Part shown: in pieces, positions 22,316 through 34,044 of the stretch
Numbering within the stretch: the stretch's first letter is position 1
Layout of the letters: every line of letters starts with the position of its first letter
Assembly (NCBI GenBank): GCA_039654915.1
Contig: CM077597.1
Span: forward strand, 30,912,001-30,976,000
DNA: 64,000 bases
Direction: 5' to 3'
Origin: Aquilaria yunnanensis
Lineage: Eukaryota > Streptophyta > Magnoliopsida > Malvales > Thymelaeaceae
The notes under the pieces: generated by a model
Told to the model about the DNA's origin: nothing
What the model saw: only the letters and a program-made list of their open reading frames with translations
Databases searched by the model: none
Position numbers and translations under genes: made by a program

Positions 22316-25300
22316 TCACGGAGCAACCACAATGGGACTTCTCACATAGTGCTTCCCGTCCGTCCACGTCAACCCTCCAAACACGTACTCCTGTTTCGCC
22401 GCGGCCGCCGAGGGCTTCAAAGTCACGGTGAAGCTTTTCTCCTCCCCGTAGCGCTCGAACTTCAACACCTTAGGCTCAACGGAAACAGACACTCCAACCG
22501 GCGACCACACACGAGCCACGTAGATCGACCTCGGCAGACCCACGTTCTTCACCCGGCGTTTAACTGTGACCGTCCTGGAGAGCTTGGGGATGGTTATGGA
22601 GGGATAGTTGAAGTCGCCTATACCGGAGGATACCGAAATCTTAGAGCACTTGTGAGTACGGTCTGTGAAAACACCCATATCGGTCTTGTTGTAGCCACTT
22701 GCGCAGAGGAAATTCAGATAGTCCTCGACGGTCAAGTCATAGACAAGACCCGGGTTCACGGCTCGGTTCGGGTTGACATGACCTGCCCCGTAGCTAAATG
22801 CTGTTGCCTGTATCTCGGAGGCATTTCGAATCAGCTCCTCCGCGTTGTCTATTATTCTAGCTGCATAAATATTCCCCGTCATTACTTATATAGCTTTAGA
22901 TAAGTTTTTCAAAACACTAATATTAATCACTAATACTGATATTAAATGAGGCAATATTTACCCGTGGTCATTATAGCGGACCGAATTGCGGCGGGGCTCC
23001 ACAAAGGGTGGACTTTCCTGAGAAGACCGGCGACACCAGCAATATGGGGGCAGGACATGGATGTGCCGGACATAGTGATGTACGGAAACCTGCGCTTGTC
23101 GAAGTTGTCTTCGGCCGGACTTGTGCCTTCCGTGTAACCAGCGATGACGTTCACTCCCGGGGCAGTGATATCCGGCTACAAGTTCAAATTGTGCCCAAAA
23201 ATATCAAAATAAACCACTATAAAGCAACCCAGTAAATATGATCCAAGAAAATGAAAGAAAAATAACCTTAAGAATGCCAGCCGTAACATTATTTGGTCCT
23301 TGGGAGGAGAAGGCAGCCATGACCGGAGCAGGCTTGGTGCCAAGTATGGTTGCTGGGGGAGTAATATATGCCATAGGATTCCTGTGTAATGGTTCACATT
23401 TTGCACATTCATAACTTGTAACACAAGTTATTGTAAAAAATTTCAATCCGAGTGTAGAAAGTTGCTTACTTGGTAGAATTGATGTACTTGAAGATTTGAA
23501 GACCGTTGGAATAATCGACATGAGCTGCCGGAAGGACATGAAGATCGGAAATGATTTCAGAGCCGCTTGCTTCGTCGTTGCAGAGTATCATCCCGGCACC
23601 TCCGGCCTTGAAGACTTGCTCGCCCTTGTTGACTCTGCCTGTCTCTCCCCTTAGGCAGGCCACGATCTTCCCCTTTGCCTTGTTCGGATCCAAGGAATTT
23701 GGCTTGCACAACAGTCTGCAGGACAAGATTTGCAGGTTACAGAATTAGATTACTGAAATTTATGTTACTTCGGGAAGAAGAAAGATTCGAATTTTACGCG
23801 TCTTTGGCGCTGGCATTCACTGCTCTAGCCTCTGATGAACTTAGAAGTTGGTAGCTTTTGTGGGCTGGTAATGGCGGGGAAAGGCTTGTGCCCTGTGATT
23901 TAGAGGGACAGAAAATTAGAAGTTTACTCGTTCAAGACATTAAAGTGAAGTATAGGGAGACAGAACCTTCAACCGCAGCCCATTGTTTAGCTCAACGAAT
24001 GTTTCGAAATCACGGTCCATAGTGCTGGCGCCAACGGTAATGATCCAGGGGGCGACATTTGTGACGGTTGCCGGGGTTGGCCCGCTGTTTCCAGCCGAGC
24101 AAACGACGGTGATGCCGTGTGCAACGGCATGCCATGCCCCGATTGCTATGCTGTCCTCGAAGTAATCTATAGGATCTCCACCAACCGAGACGGAGAGGAC
24201 ATCAACTCCGTCATGGATTGCCATGTCGAAACCAGCTAGGATGTCTGAGTCGTAGCATTCGCCCGAATCGACCGGTGGCCAGCACACCCTGTAGGACGCC
24301 ACCCGTGCCTTGGGTGCACCACCGGAGGCCGTCCCATTGCCTTGGCCTACCACATTAACCCCCGGGACAAAGTCGCCACCCAGTGTGGACAGGGTATGTG
24401 TGCCGTGGCCTAGATTGTCACGAGGAGATGGTTTGAATTTGAGTCCGCCACTGGCGCTGCTATAACCTTTGATGAAATATTTAGCTGCGATCAACTTCCT
24501 GTGTACAGAACAAAACAGAAATTATGCCATCATCGGTTTGATTTGTAAAATACCGTTTGACTCACTTTTAATTAGAATGAAACATCTGCTGTGAAAAGGA
24601 AATAAAAACAGAAAACGGTTGATTTGGCAAGCGTGAGAGACATAGGGCTTCCCACTCGTTAGTCCCGGGTTTAAGCCCTTCCTACCCATTTCCCCTCTTG
24701 TGGAGTATAGATTCTTTGTACAAAAAAAAAAAAAAAAAGGAAACAGGAAACCAAAACCAAAACCAAAAACTTACTTGTTGCAGGGGACCTCAGCTTTGTT
24801 CTCACAACCACCCTTCCATCTTGAAGGAACAGGGCCGTATCCTTCATCTCTAAAGCTTTTCGATTCAGGCCAAACGCCTACAATATTCATAGAATCACAA
24901 CCTCATTAACCAAATTTCTCAGATTCTACGAATCAACCATAAGCTTTAATTCAAATGAAAAGCAAAAAAAGGAAAAAAAAACTTATAATTTACCAGTGTC
25001 TAAGTTCGCAATGATCACATCTTTACCGAAATTTGCCCATCTCCAAAGTGAACCGTAATGGGGCACACCATTGTGTCCCAACCCCATAAAATCCCACGTA
25101 TGAGTTGTGTGTAGCTTCTTTGCTTTGTCCGGGAAGACCGACACAACGTCAGGGTGCTCTATATTCACACATCAACGTAGTAGTAACATTAGTAACACGT
25201 TTTTTTTTTATACTCAGAATCATTACAAGTTTACAAGGTAACAAATTTTAAATGAACTCGCTTACTTTCAATTTCTGCGGCCACTTCCTCATCTAGGACA

Positions 25301-25768
25301 GCCGCGAAACCATTGATGCGCCTTTGGTAGGAGTAGATCATGGCATCTCCAGCTTCCACATGACTACGTCGCAACCATGACAACGATCATCGAGACGAAA
25401 ACGAATGCTCAAAAAAATAATTAAACACAAAAAAACAACTTTTCCTAAAGAACATACCTTCCCAAGAATGATCCAAGAAATTCATGATGAGCACTTGTGG
25501 CTTGGTGGAGATCAGCATCTGTTGGCTCCACACCATGTGAGTGGGATCCCAAGTACACTATATAAGTCTAGATAATGAAAGTAGAATGAGTTTACGAAGC
25601 TGCTCGCGATCGTATCTACCAAAAAGGACTAATCACAGAAAACAATGTATGGAAGCAGGGAAAGAAAGGAACTAAAGAGCTCACCCTTTTGGCTCCGAAA
25701 GCCGGTGCTTGGAACAAAGAAAGAAGAACGAATGGTAGGAGAAGAAGGGCAGGCTTCGGGAACGCCAT
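22316..25768 (-). CDS. Subtilisin-like serine protease (plant subtilase, SBT5-like), 11 exons
   Basis: Predicted secreted S8 serine protease, 768 aa. Exons on the minus strand: 25768-25685, 25567-25458, 25363-25266, 25158-24994, 24877-24775, 24498-23967, 23892-23798, 23715-23470, 23381-23267, 23175-22962, 22860-22316. All introns are GT-AG and every phase joins, giving 2,307 bp with no stop. Residues 1-25 form a signal peptide, followed by an I9 propeptide (about 30-115). The catalytic residues are Asp151 (IANLDTG), His218 (NLGHGTHT), oxyanion Asn324 (SAGNSGP) and Ser555 (GTSMSCPH). A protease-associated domain lies between (about 370-510) and a fibronectin-III-like domain at the C-terminus. 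The propeptide and exon-rich structure point to the SBT5 (AIR3-like) group, which is inference. Family members process proteins in the cell wall or apoplast; the substrate is unknown. Length and residues are normal for the family, so it is probably functional. Confidence 0.95.
24616..24738 (+). mobile_element. tRNA-derived SINE in subtilase intron 5
   Basis: Within the 276-bp intron 5 (the other nine are 74-117 bp) lies TTGGCAAGCGTGAGAGAC, resembling a pol III A box, then CCCGGGTTTAAGCCC, resembling a B box. A CCCATTTCCCCTCTTGTGG segment follows, as in plant Au-type SINEs, and the element ends in a run of 17 or more A. Imperfect flanking repeats, aaacagaaaac (about 24605-24615) and aaacaggaaac (about 24741-24751), could be the target duplication. 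It lies antisense to the gene and touches no splice signal. Confidence 0.6.
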
Positions 25769-25810
25769 GTTTGCTGCTTACGGGTTTCTCATCTATGTTC
25801 TGAGAAATTG

Positions 25811-25820
25811 TTTTATATAG
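25811..25820 (-). promoter_or_regulatory. Probable TATA box of the subtilase gene
   Basis: CTATATAAAA on the minus strand, about 43 bp upstream of the start codon at 25768. This leaves room for a short 5' untranslated region. It is the only good TATA-like sequence in the first 200 bp upstream. Confidence 0.6.
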
Positions 25821-26127
25821 TGTAGAAGTTTGAAAGTTAGTAGAGTTGAAGCAGTAAAAGTTGAAGTCTACTGAAAAACGAAAAACAATCCTAAAAATCC
25901 TCCTAAAGCAAATTTGTTGCTTTAAATTCCTAGCTTCTTAATTTGGATAGGATTGTGTCTCTCAATTTTTTTTTCTCTACTTTCTACTTTTCTTAATTCC
26001 GAACCTCTTGAGCCCAACACTTCGTTAATCCGTTTTGCTCCTTGTGCTCTAAAACGTCCGTATCCAAACTTTTGTCTTGGGTTCAAGTGTAATTTGCTTA
26101 TGGTATGAGTTCAACGTTGAAATAAAT

Positions 26128-26880
26128 TTGACAAAAGGGCAAATTAAATTTGCCACTAAAGTTTACGAGGAGTGCAATTTTTCTACTGAAGTTTTTTCAT
26201 TGGCAAATTTCCCATTAACATTTTCATTGTGAGCAATTTCACCACTGATAGTTAACTGATAGGAATATTCTGTTTATTTAGAAAATATTCCATAACGTAA
26301 ATATTAGATTAGCCCTTGAAAATTTTCTCTTTAACTCTTAGGTACCAAAACCTCTCACAACAAGCAAATGAGTCAAAACCTTGTGTTCAACAACATACTC
26401 TCATTGCTAAGCCTTCTTGTTTTCACCTTCTTCATTGTCATCAAGCAATCCTCTATTGTCGCTACTATTGATCCTTTATTTTAAAGCTGATCTCCAAATT
26501 CAATCTTACTTCCATAAATCAAACCCGATTGAACCCTATTTGATCAGGATTTATTCTAAGGAACATTGCCTGAATGTGTAAAAGAATGGAGGTAGCATAG
26601 GTGATAGAAAAGGCAGAGAGTGGTAAAGGGTACAAGCCCTATAAGGGGTTGTTGGAGTGAAGATAATGATGAAAATGACACATTCAGAAACTTCTGGGGC
26701 CAAGGTATTAGATAAAGAAAACTTGAAATTAAAACTTATATTTTTTTCTTTTTTTTTCATGTTAGCGTTAAATAATTTTAATGACCAATTGCAGATTTGC
26801 TCACAACACAAGATTTGATGACAAATTTGCAACTTTTGAAAACATTAATGTCAATGTTCGCTGTAAAAGAAGTTTGATTT
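26128..26880. repeat. Possible element with long imperfect inverted repeats
   Basis: The left side (about 26136-26260) reads GGGCAAATTAAATTTGCC, then GGCAAATTTCCCATTAAC and TTGTGAGCAATTTC. The inverse of the right side (about 26755-26880) reads GCAAATTTGTCATCAAATC, then TTGTGAGCAAATCTGC and CATTAAAATTATTTAAC. The blocks are in the same order, as in long-TIR MULE-type MITEs. I could not fix the ends or a target duplication. There is no convincing gene inside. The 300 bp before it (25830-26127) show nothing. Confidence 0.4.
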
Positions 26881-27037
26881 GAAAATTACTTTACCTCTTT
26901 GCTAACACTCATTTTGACCTTCAATTAGGTGTCTTAGGCTAGATTAGGCAAAAAAAATTTAATTAGTGTTTAGGGGTACTTTGGTCTTTTTAATCTAAAA
27001 TTATTGTGTCATATCCCAAAATTTGTTTGTTTTTAGT

Positions 27038-27205
27038 TGTTATGGAAACATAATATTCTCTCTTTATTCCTAAGGATTTACTCCTCTTTATTTCTAGGGA
27101 TTTTCGTTCTTTGTATTATTTTCACATCTATTATATAAAGGTCTTGAGAGGGAGAGGGTCTTGTATTATCAAGCTCTCAATTTCTCCTCCTAATATTTTC
27201 TAACA
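27038..27205 (+). repeat. 5' LTR of outer copia (family Y)
   Basis: 168 bp, from TGTTATGGAAA to TTTTCTAACA, with a TATA box (TATATAAAG, about 27132-27140). It is shorter than the 3' LTR because it lacks about 13 bp near the start and one copy of a 24-bp tandem unit. Confidence 0.9.
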
Positions 27206-27218
27206 TGGTATCAGAGCC
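27206..27218 (+). other. Primer-binding site of outer copia
   Basis: TGGTATCAGAGCC directly follows the 5' LTR. It is the standard plant copia site complementary to the 3' end of initiator methionine tRNA, where minus-strand DNA synthesis starts. Confidence 0.9.
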
Positions 27219-27719
27219 ATAACCCTAGCCCCATCATATCCTTCTCCCTAACCACTTTCTGCAACCACCTTTTAGTTGCTGCCCTTTTCAAAACTCTAAC
27301 AACCACCCAACCAAATCAAAAACCAACAACACAAAGACACTCGGAAGGCGCCTGCGACTAGAACAACACTGGCAATATTATTGGAAAACCACCCATGCAC
27401 TGGCGCATAGGTGTCACCCGCCACCGTGTAGCAATCTCTGGTGATGACAGTTTGATGGGTCTGATTGGTTTTCTGTCTTGAACAAGTTTCTAGTCTTCTT
27501 TTATGTTAATTATGACCCAAAATTGAGTTTCTTCATTCTCCAATCAGTTTTAGCCGTTATCTACTGCGGTACATCATCAGCCCTGGTTTCTATTAGTTTA
27601 TGATATCATCAATCTTCAGCAATCAGAAACATATCCAAGCCTGATGATAAAAGTCCTCAGGGGAGTCTTCCACCACTCATTATCCCACCAGTAGGTCCCC
27701 CCACACAATTCAGCAATTT

Positions 27720-28450
27720 ACAGGTTGCCAAACAATGTTTGAACGATAATGACTATTTATTCTGGGCTAGGAATGTGGAATTGTATTTCAGAGGCCAAAG
27801 AGAGATGTCTCATCTTATTGAGGATCCTCAGACATCCAAAAGTTAGAAAGCCGATGATGCATAATTACTTCATATCCGTTTTAATTCCATGGAACCTGAA
27901 GTCTCTACTCTATTTTCTCATGTCTAAACCTGTAAGCAAGCTTAGGAGTATGCAAAGATTTTATATTCTAGTAATATTCTCCATATATATGAAGTTTCAG
28001 TTGAAGTGTTTCAGTCCAAGTAGGAAGGTAGTCTCCTCAAATATTTTGCAAAGGTGAAACATGCATTAAAGGAGAAAAATTCTTTCTTATTTATTACTTC
28101 TAATGTCAAGGGGATGCAATGTCAGAGGGAACAATTGGTGCTTATGACATTCATGGCCAGGCTGAAGCCTGAATTTGAACTAATTCATTCCCAGATTCTT
28201 GGAGGGACGAAGCTTCCTTCATTACCTAAAGTTTTCGTAAAGCTTCTCACACTATGATCAAAGAAAGCTCAACAAGTAAAAATTCTGACCGATATGCCCT
28301 TGTAGTATAGCCTAGTTCATAAGGTGGTCGTAGAGGACGTAGTACTTGTGGTGGTCATAGTGGTAGAGGTAGATGTAGTAAAGGTTCACATTAGCACTAC
28401 ACCTATTGTGATATAGATGGACATGACGAGGAGACTTGTTAGGATAAGTA
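27720..28450 (+). pseudogene. Outer copia gag (decayed)
   Basis: This is the capsid gene of the outer copia. Translation from about 27722 gives CLNDNDYLFWARNVELYF, matching the L...NY..W...... opening of copia gag (UBN2 type). After stops it continues with KEKNSFLFITSNVKGMQCQR and LVLMTFMARLKPEFELIHSQ, typical of the gag middle (F..GL...F...R.QIL). A Gly/Arg-rich stretch (about 28320-28380) is followed by TYCDIDGHDEETC (about 28405-28442), a zinc knuckle whose first cysteine codon has changed (the usual form is CxxCxxxGHxxxxC). At least six stops and frame changes interrupt it. Confidence 0.8.
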
Positions 28451-28639
28451 TTTGGCATTGCAGATAACAAATATCACATCACATAAGAAGTCACCTTCTA
28501 CTGCAGCCCGACAACAGTCTGTCACAATATCTTAGGAAGAGTATGCTAAATACTTTTAGTATTAGTTTGCACAACAGGCTTCCACTTCTTCTATAGCTTT
28601 TGTTGTTTATTGGGGTAACCCAACAACTTGTTATTCCTC

Positions 28640-30575
28640 TAACCTTCCTAGAAATCAACTCTGGGTATTAGATTCTAGTGTCACTGACAACATTTAAGGT
28701 AAAATAACCAATTTTGACTATATCTATGCTTTACCTTTGTCTCATAATAAACTCATCATCACAGATAGATCCACCATCACCATTAAAGGTGTTGGACCCA
28801 TCCATCCATGTCACTCTTTTACTTTACCATATACTCTATTTGCTCCAAATTTCCTTTTCAACCTTATGTCTATAAGTAACCTAACCAAACAACTGAATTG
28901 TTTAGTTTGTTTATTTTCTGTCCATGTCATTATCTAGGATTTGAGGAGCAAAAAGATGATCAGAGAAGGACATGAATCAAATGGAATGTACTAATTTGAT
29001 AGATTACAGCCGTCAATTACTTCCCATGCATCGGTCTCACCTCACTTAATTCATAGTCATTTGGGTCATCCATCTTTGAGAAATCTTAAAGAACTTGTTC
29101 TAGATTTAGGTTCAATCTTCACTTTAGATTGTGAGTTGTGTCAATTAGGGAAGCATCATTGTGTTCCCTACTTTCCTTAAATCAATAACAAAGTTGAAAA
29201 ACCATTTATGCTAGTTAATATAGATATTTGGGTCTAAGTCGTGTCAAGTCCAAGTTAGGTTTTCAGTATTTCATAATTTTTGTTGATGATTTTTCTTAAA
29301 TGACTTGGTTATTGTTAATGAAATATCGTTCTAAGTTATTCTCTATCTTTTGTTCCTTTTGTGCTAAAATTCAAAATCAATTTAATTCAAAAATTAATAT
29401 TCTTTGTAATGACAATGTTAAATAGTACTTCTCTAACTTGATGTCTAGCTACATGTAGCAACAGGGAATTTTACATCAATCTTCTTATCTAAAGACTCTC
29501 AACAAAATGGAGTGGCAGAAAGGAAAATCCAACACATTGCCAAAACAGCTTATATCCATTTAATTCACATGAAACATTTTTGGGGGTGATGTTATCCTTA
29601 CTGTATGTTTCCTTATAAATTAGTTGTCTTCCTCTATTTTGTGGGATAAAACCCCATTCTCTGTTCTCTTTCCCTCTTAAGCTCAATTTTCTATTATACC
29701 TCAAATATTTGGGTGTGTTTGCTTCGTTCATCAGCATCAGCCTAGCACAAAAAAGTTAGATCCCAAAGCCTTAAAATGTGTTTTCCTTAGATACTTTTAT
29801 CTGCAGAAAAGGTACAAATGCTTCTGTCCTTCATTGAATCAATTCTTTGTTTCTACTGATGTTACATTCTTTGAAAACATGCCTTATTTTTATGATACTC
29901 AGTTTATGTTTGCTGATATTGATGATTGTCTACCTTTTCTTTTCCCTTTGTGCCAACTCAAACAGCTCTTGAGAACAATGCATCAAACATTAGTTTTACA
30001 CCTTTAAAGCATATTCCTGATATTGATCCTCCACCTTCAGAGCATTTGTCTCATCCTAACCTACAGGTTTACACTCAGAGTCCTCAAGTTGAAGTACCAC
30101 CAAGAGATTCATGCTCATCACCATAGCCCTCTTCATCTTCAAATCCAAAGGATGATGATTTAGATCTTTTAATCATGCTTCACAAAGGGAAAATGTCTTG
30201 TACTTCTCACCATATCTCCAACTTTGTTTCTTATAATTCTCTATCATCATCATATTTTTCCTTTGTATCCATCAGGTCCTCTATACCCTTGCCTAAGTCT
30301 ATTTCAGAAGCCATTTATCATCCTAGATGAAAGCAAACTATGGAATGAGAAATGTCAACTTTGCTAGGCTAATAACATGTGGGACTTGGTTCCTCTTCCA
30401 CGTGGTCAAATTGTTGTAGGTTGTCGCTAGGTATTTGCTATAAAGCTTCTTCCTGATGGTACAGTTGATCGATTAAAAGCCCATCTGGTAGCAAAAAGAT
30501 ATACTCAGGTATATGGCATGGACTACTTGAAGGCTTTTCTCCTGTAGCTAAAATGATATCTGTTCACGTGCTCAT
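28640..30575 (+). pseudogene. Outer copia pol, 5' part: protease, integrase, start of RT (decayed)
   Basis: The protease motif reads WVLDSSVTDNI (about 28660; usual WxxDSGAT.H), so the active-site DSG is altered. Next come GVGPIHPCHSFTLP and LFAPNFLFNLMSISNL, the usual copia protease end. The integrase pre-domain has HSHLGHPSLRNLKELV (about 29045) and CELCQLGKHH, its zinc-binding HHCC part. The catalytic integrase core (29190-29600) is badly decayed. The RT then begins with DLVPLPRGQIVVGCRWVF-like text (30385-30430) and LKAHLVAKRYTQVYGMDY, stopping at 30575 where the inner element is inserted. The RT continues at 37508. Confidence 0.85.
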
Positions 30576-31962
30576 TGTTAGTGTTGTGCCCAAAAGCCAA
30601 TCATGAGATGATTGTATTTTTGCACATTGAGTCATGATGTTTTATTAAGTCATTAATCTAGCAATTATGTTTGTTGTTTTGTTTTTGCATATGTAACCCT
30701 AGAATAATGATATTCTTAAATGTCCCTGGTCTAGTATTATTGTGGAGCGGGTTGCAATAATACATAATGACTAGCATATGTAGAGACTAATATGAGATAT
30801 GTAGTCTACATATGGGTACAAGTTAGAGAACTTGTGTACTGGACCAACCCAGCATGAGAACACTACATGGATCGTTATATGAGTGTCATAAGTGATTCTC
30901 ATAGTGATCATGGTATATGTAGTCCTTTGACCTAAGGTCATCAAGGTTCCCTACATGTGAGTCACATACTTTGATACTTTCCTTTGTTGCTCGTAACTGA
31001 GTGAACTTGAAGGAGGTCATTGGGTATGTCACATATCATGCGGAGGGATTTGTATGATCAAGATGGGATTTGTCCCTCCGATGTAACGGGAGTGATATCT
31101 TCGAGCCCCTTGATAGAGTGAGACTTAAAAAATGCATGGCCATGCTCGGATGAGTTGATATACGATATCAATGTCATCAGTTTAAGTTTGTCTACTCGGT
31201 AATCAAGAAACCAAAGATTAGGCTATACGAGAGTGACACATTCCATGTCTCGTGCTTAGTCTTGATGTCTTGGACAAAGGCACAATGGCATATATCGGTA
31301 ATGATCATAAAGATTTAGTTGAATCACTGACAATCTTTTCACTTGAGTAGCAATGATGTGTTGCTAGACACCGCTCATTGCTTATGATCATAAATGTGAT
31401 TTATGATCATTGCCAACGTGGTAAGAGCCTATTGGGTCGCACACATAGAGCTATTTGGATCATTAGAGTGCATGGGCAAATAATTTGGGTTATGATTTCA
31501 CAATAATTTTGTATTAATAATGGGCCCAAGAGTTGAGCCATTATTAAGCCCGAAATTAAAGCCTAATTGGATTAGGGCTTTGAAACCCATTAGGCCTAGA
31601 AGTTGAGTCTCACTATAAATACAACTTTTAGTGAGAAATTCACAGCTTTTTGCCCTAGCCTCCCAAAAGAACAACCGCACTCTTCTCTTGCAATTCCTTG
31701 AAGGACGCAAGCTAGCACTGCGAGCACAAGAGAAACCCATCTGCCGAGACGTAGTGATCCCAAAAGGCTCGTGTGGATACCATAGAGAGCTTGAAAACGT
31801 CAACTGTTCAGGTTTTTTTATTCGACTCTACAGTTGGGTGAGAGATCTCAACCAAAAATTAGGTATGAAAATTTTTGAACACCCGGTTTACCCTGTTTTA
31901 CTTTGATCCTGGAGGGTTTTGGTTAAATTTCACTACGTTTGTTTGGCTCCCAAATCCCAACA
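30576..31962 (+). repeat. 5' LTR of inner copia (family X)
   Basis: 1,387 bp, from TGTTAGTGTTGTGCCC to CAAATCCCAACA. The promoter TATA box (CACTATAAATACAAC) is at about 31612-31626, leaving about 340 bp for R and U5. The 27-bp palindrome is at 31384-31410. An ATAACATAATAAACAT-like stretch present in the 3' LTR is missing after position 30690. Confidence 0.95.
31614..31620 (+). promoter_or_regulatory. TATA box of the family X LTR
   Basis: TATAAAT within CACTATAAATACAAC. The same box lies at 37144-37150 and 48362-48368, and inverted at 11593-11599, so it is kept in the LTR copies. It would drive element transcription on the plus strand here. Confidence 0.75.
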
Positions 31963-31963
31963 G

Positions 31964-31975
31964 TGGTATCAAAGC
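31964..31975 (+). other. Primer-binding site of inner copia
   Basis: TGGTATCAAAGC, one base after the 5' LTR. It matches the initiator methionine tRNA type TGGTATCAGAGC with one difference. Confidence 0.85.
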
Positions 31976-33316
31976 TACTAGTGAAACCCTAAATCGGGAT
32001 TGAATGTTGAATCGTATGATGTTATGTGTTCAATTGCTTTCAGCCATAATTAATTAGATTGATTTATGATGCATGAAACCAGAACTCGTAATGAACATAT
32101 GACATATATGAAGAAACGACACTAATTGGTTAATGAGATTAACTCGAAATTGATAGGTATGAGAAACCTATATGGATTAGGACTCTTGCAATAGTTGCAA
32201 AAAGCCTAGCTTGGTTCGGATTCGGCCTGTTCGGTATGCAAAATTGATAGGTATGAAAAACCTATATGAAGACCACCGTATACGAAGCGCCACATAAATA
32301 AAAACTGGTTAATCAACTCACGTTAGTTGGCCTACATTTGTTGAATGAGATTTGACATGTTATGCTGATTGGTGGTTGTAGCACGGTGCATGGTTATAGC
32401 CCTTGATTGGTTGTACTTATAAATACGGCCTACGAGTCGTGCCTTCTCTTGTTACTCTCATTGTACATTCTCTTCTCACCTTACTCCCCTCGAATGTAAC
32501 TCGAGGTTTCTATTATTGATGTAATGGTACATTATGGGATCATCCAAGGTAGTATGTCCAAGGAGGTGACAACAAAAGGGCAACCAAGAAAGGAGGAGAA
32601 TGAGCTTGTGAAGACCCTTTTCTTTTTTTATGCTTTTACGATATTCTCATTGGCTTAAGAATATCGCATAGTTTGGGCTATAACCATGTCACGTTTACTT
32701 TATTGTTAGCATGAGATGCATGTTTTATATTTGTATGTGATGCATGTATAAGACAACTGGAGATAACAAATTGGTGAGATCAAAAGAAAAATCCCTCAAA
32801 CAAATATTAAGTCATTAAATGTGATGTCTTCCAAATGTTGGCACTCGTCAAGACTTTGATCAACATTAGGTGGGTTTGCCAAAGCAAAGCACCTATGTTC
32901 ATCTTCGTAAGGCGCGATGGGATAATAGTGATATCCAAATTGCTAACTTTGGGCCTGACTTAACTAAGTCATCCTAATAGGATTGGGGACTTAAAGGCAT
33001 AGAGTTGGGCTTAAGTTCATGAGATGAGCTTGGACAAGTGTTGTTCACCCAACTATCCAAGAGTTGCATAAGATGCAATTGGCAAGGAGTTGCCTACCTA
33101 AATAGCTGTAACTTGAGAGAAAAGCCAAAACTGACTCAGGTTGTGGTCAAATATGGATCTTGGCTCACTAGAATACCTTAGCACCGAGGTGTTCTGAAAT
33201 AATATCGAGGGTTATTATTTTGAGGAAAATAGTGGGAGTATCGTTTAATAAAAGTCCTTATTAAATGAATTAAAATACATGGCTCTTACACTGCATATTT
33301 ACTGTTGTAGATAATC
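31976..33316 (+). other. Untranslated leader of inner copia
   Basis: About 1.3 kb without a gene, between PBS and gag. It contains two copies of TTGATAGGTATGARAAACC (about 32148 and 32245) and a TATA-like TATAAATA near 32419. Long leaders are usual in large plant copia elements. Confidence 0.6.
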
Positions 33317-34030
33317 ATGGCACAAAACACATCGACACTTTCGTTGTGCTCGATCCTTGAGAAGGAAAAATTGAATGGGACCAACTTTATCAAATGGTAC
33401 CAAAACTTAAGGATAGTCCTCAAGCAAGAGAGAAAGGCATATGTCCTAGAGCAGCCCATTCCGAATAAGCCTACTGTCACTGCTCCAAGAGCTGAAAAGG
33501 ATGCTCGCAAGAGGCATTCTAATGATGCTTTGGATGTTGCATGCCTTATGCTTATTACCATGGAATCTGAGCTTCAGAAGTAACATGAAAACATGGGGCC
33601 GTTCGATATGATCGAACATCTCAAAATGTTTTTCCAAGAGCAAGCTAGACATGAGACATTTGAGACCTCTAAGGCATTGTTTCAGTGCAAGATGTCTGAA
33701 GGAAGTCCCGTGGGTCCTCATGTGCTCAAGATGATTTGGTACATTGAGAATCTTGAGAGTTTAGGATTTACTCTTCAAAAAGAGTTGGATGTTGATGTAG
33801 TCTTGCAATCATTGCCTGAAAGCTACAGTCAATTCGTCATGAACTATAACATGAACAACCTTGACAAGTCCCTCCCTAAATTGCGCAACATGTTGAGAAA
33901 TACTAAACAAAATCTTAAGAAGGCTAAGCCCATTTTGATGGTTGAAAAGGGCAAAGGAAAGGGAAAAGCCAACAAGAGAAGGATAAAGCTAATGGAAAGT
34001 CCAATGCTAATTCTTCTTCAGCTGCACTGA
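33317..34030 (+). pseudogene. Inner copia gag (broken)
   Basis: The gag start is taken at the ATG at 33317 because copia gag N-terminal features follow at once (LEKEKLNGTNFIKWYQNLRI). One frame continues to about 34030 apart from a TAA stop at 33581-33583. The middle has DMIEHLKMFFQEQARHETF and LQSLPESYSQFVMNYNMNN, typical of plant copia gag. Near 33980, in an A/G-rich lysine tract, a one-base indel shifts the frame. The zinc knuckle (34063-34104, C-F-H-C...H....C) and the rest of the polyprotein are in the new frame. Apart from the stop and the indel it is well preserved, so it decayed later than the outer element. Confidence 0.85.
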
Positions 34031-34044
34031 AACCAAAAGGTGGT

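Noticed and set aside
22280..23235. Plus-strand open frames of up to 207 codons at 22280-22903 and 22946-23235
   Set aside because: They are antisense shadows of GC-rich subtilase exons 10 and 11, which have conserved protease motifs on the minus strand.
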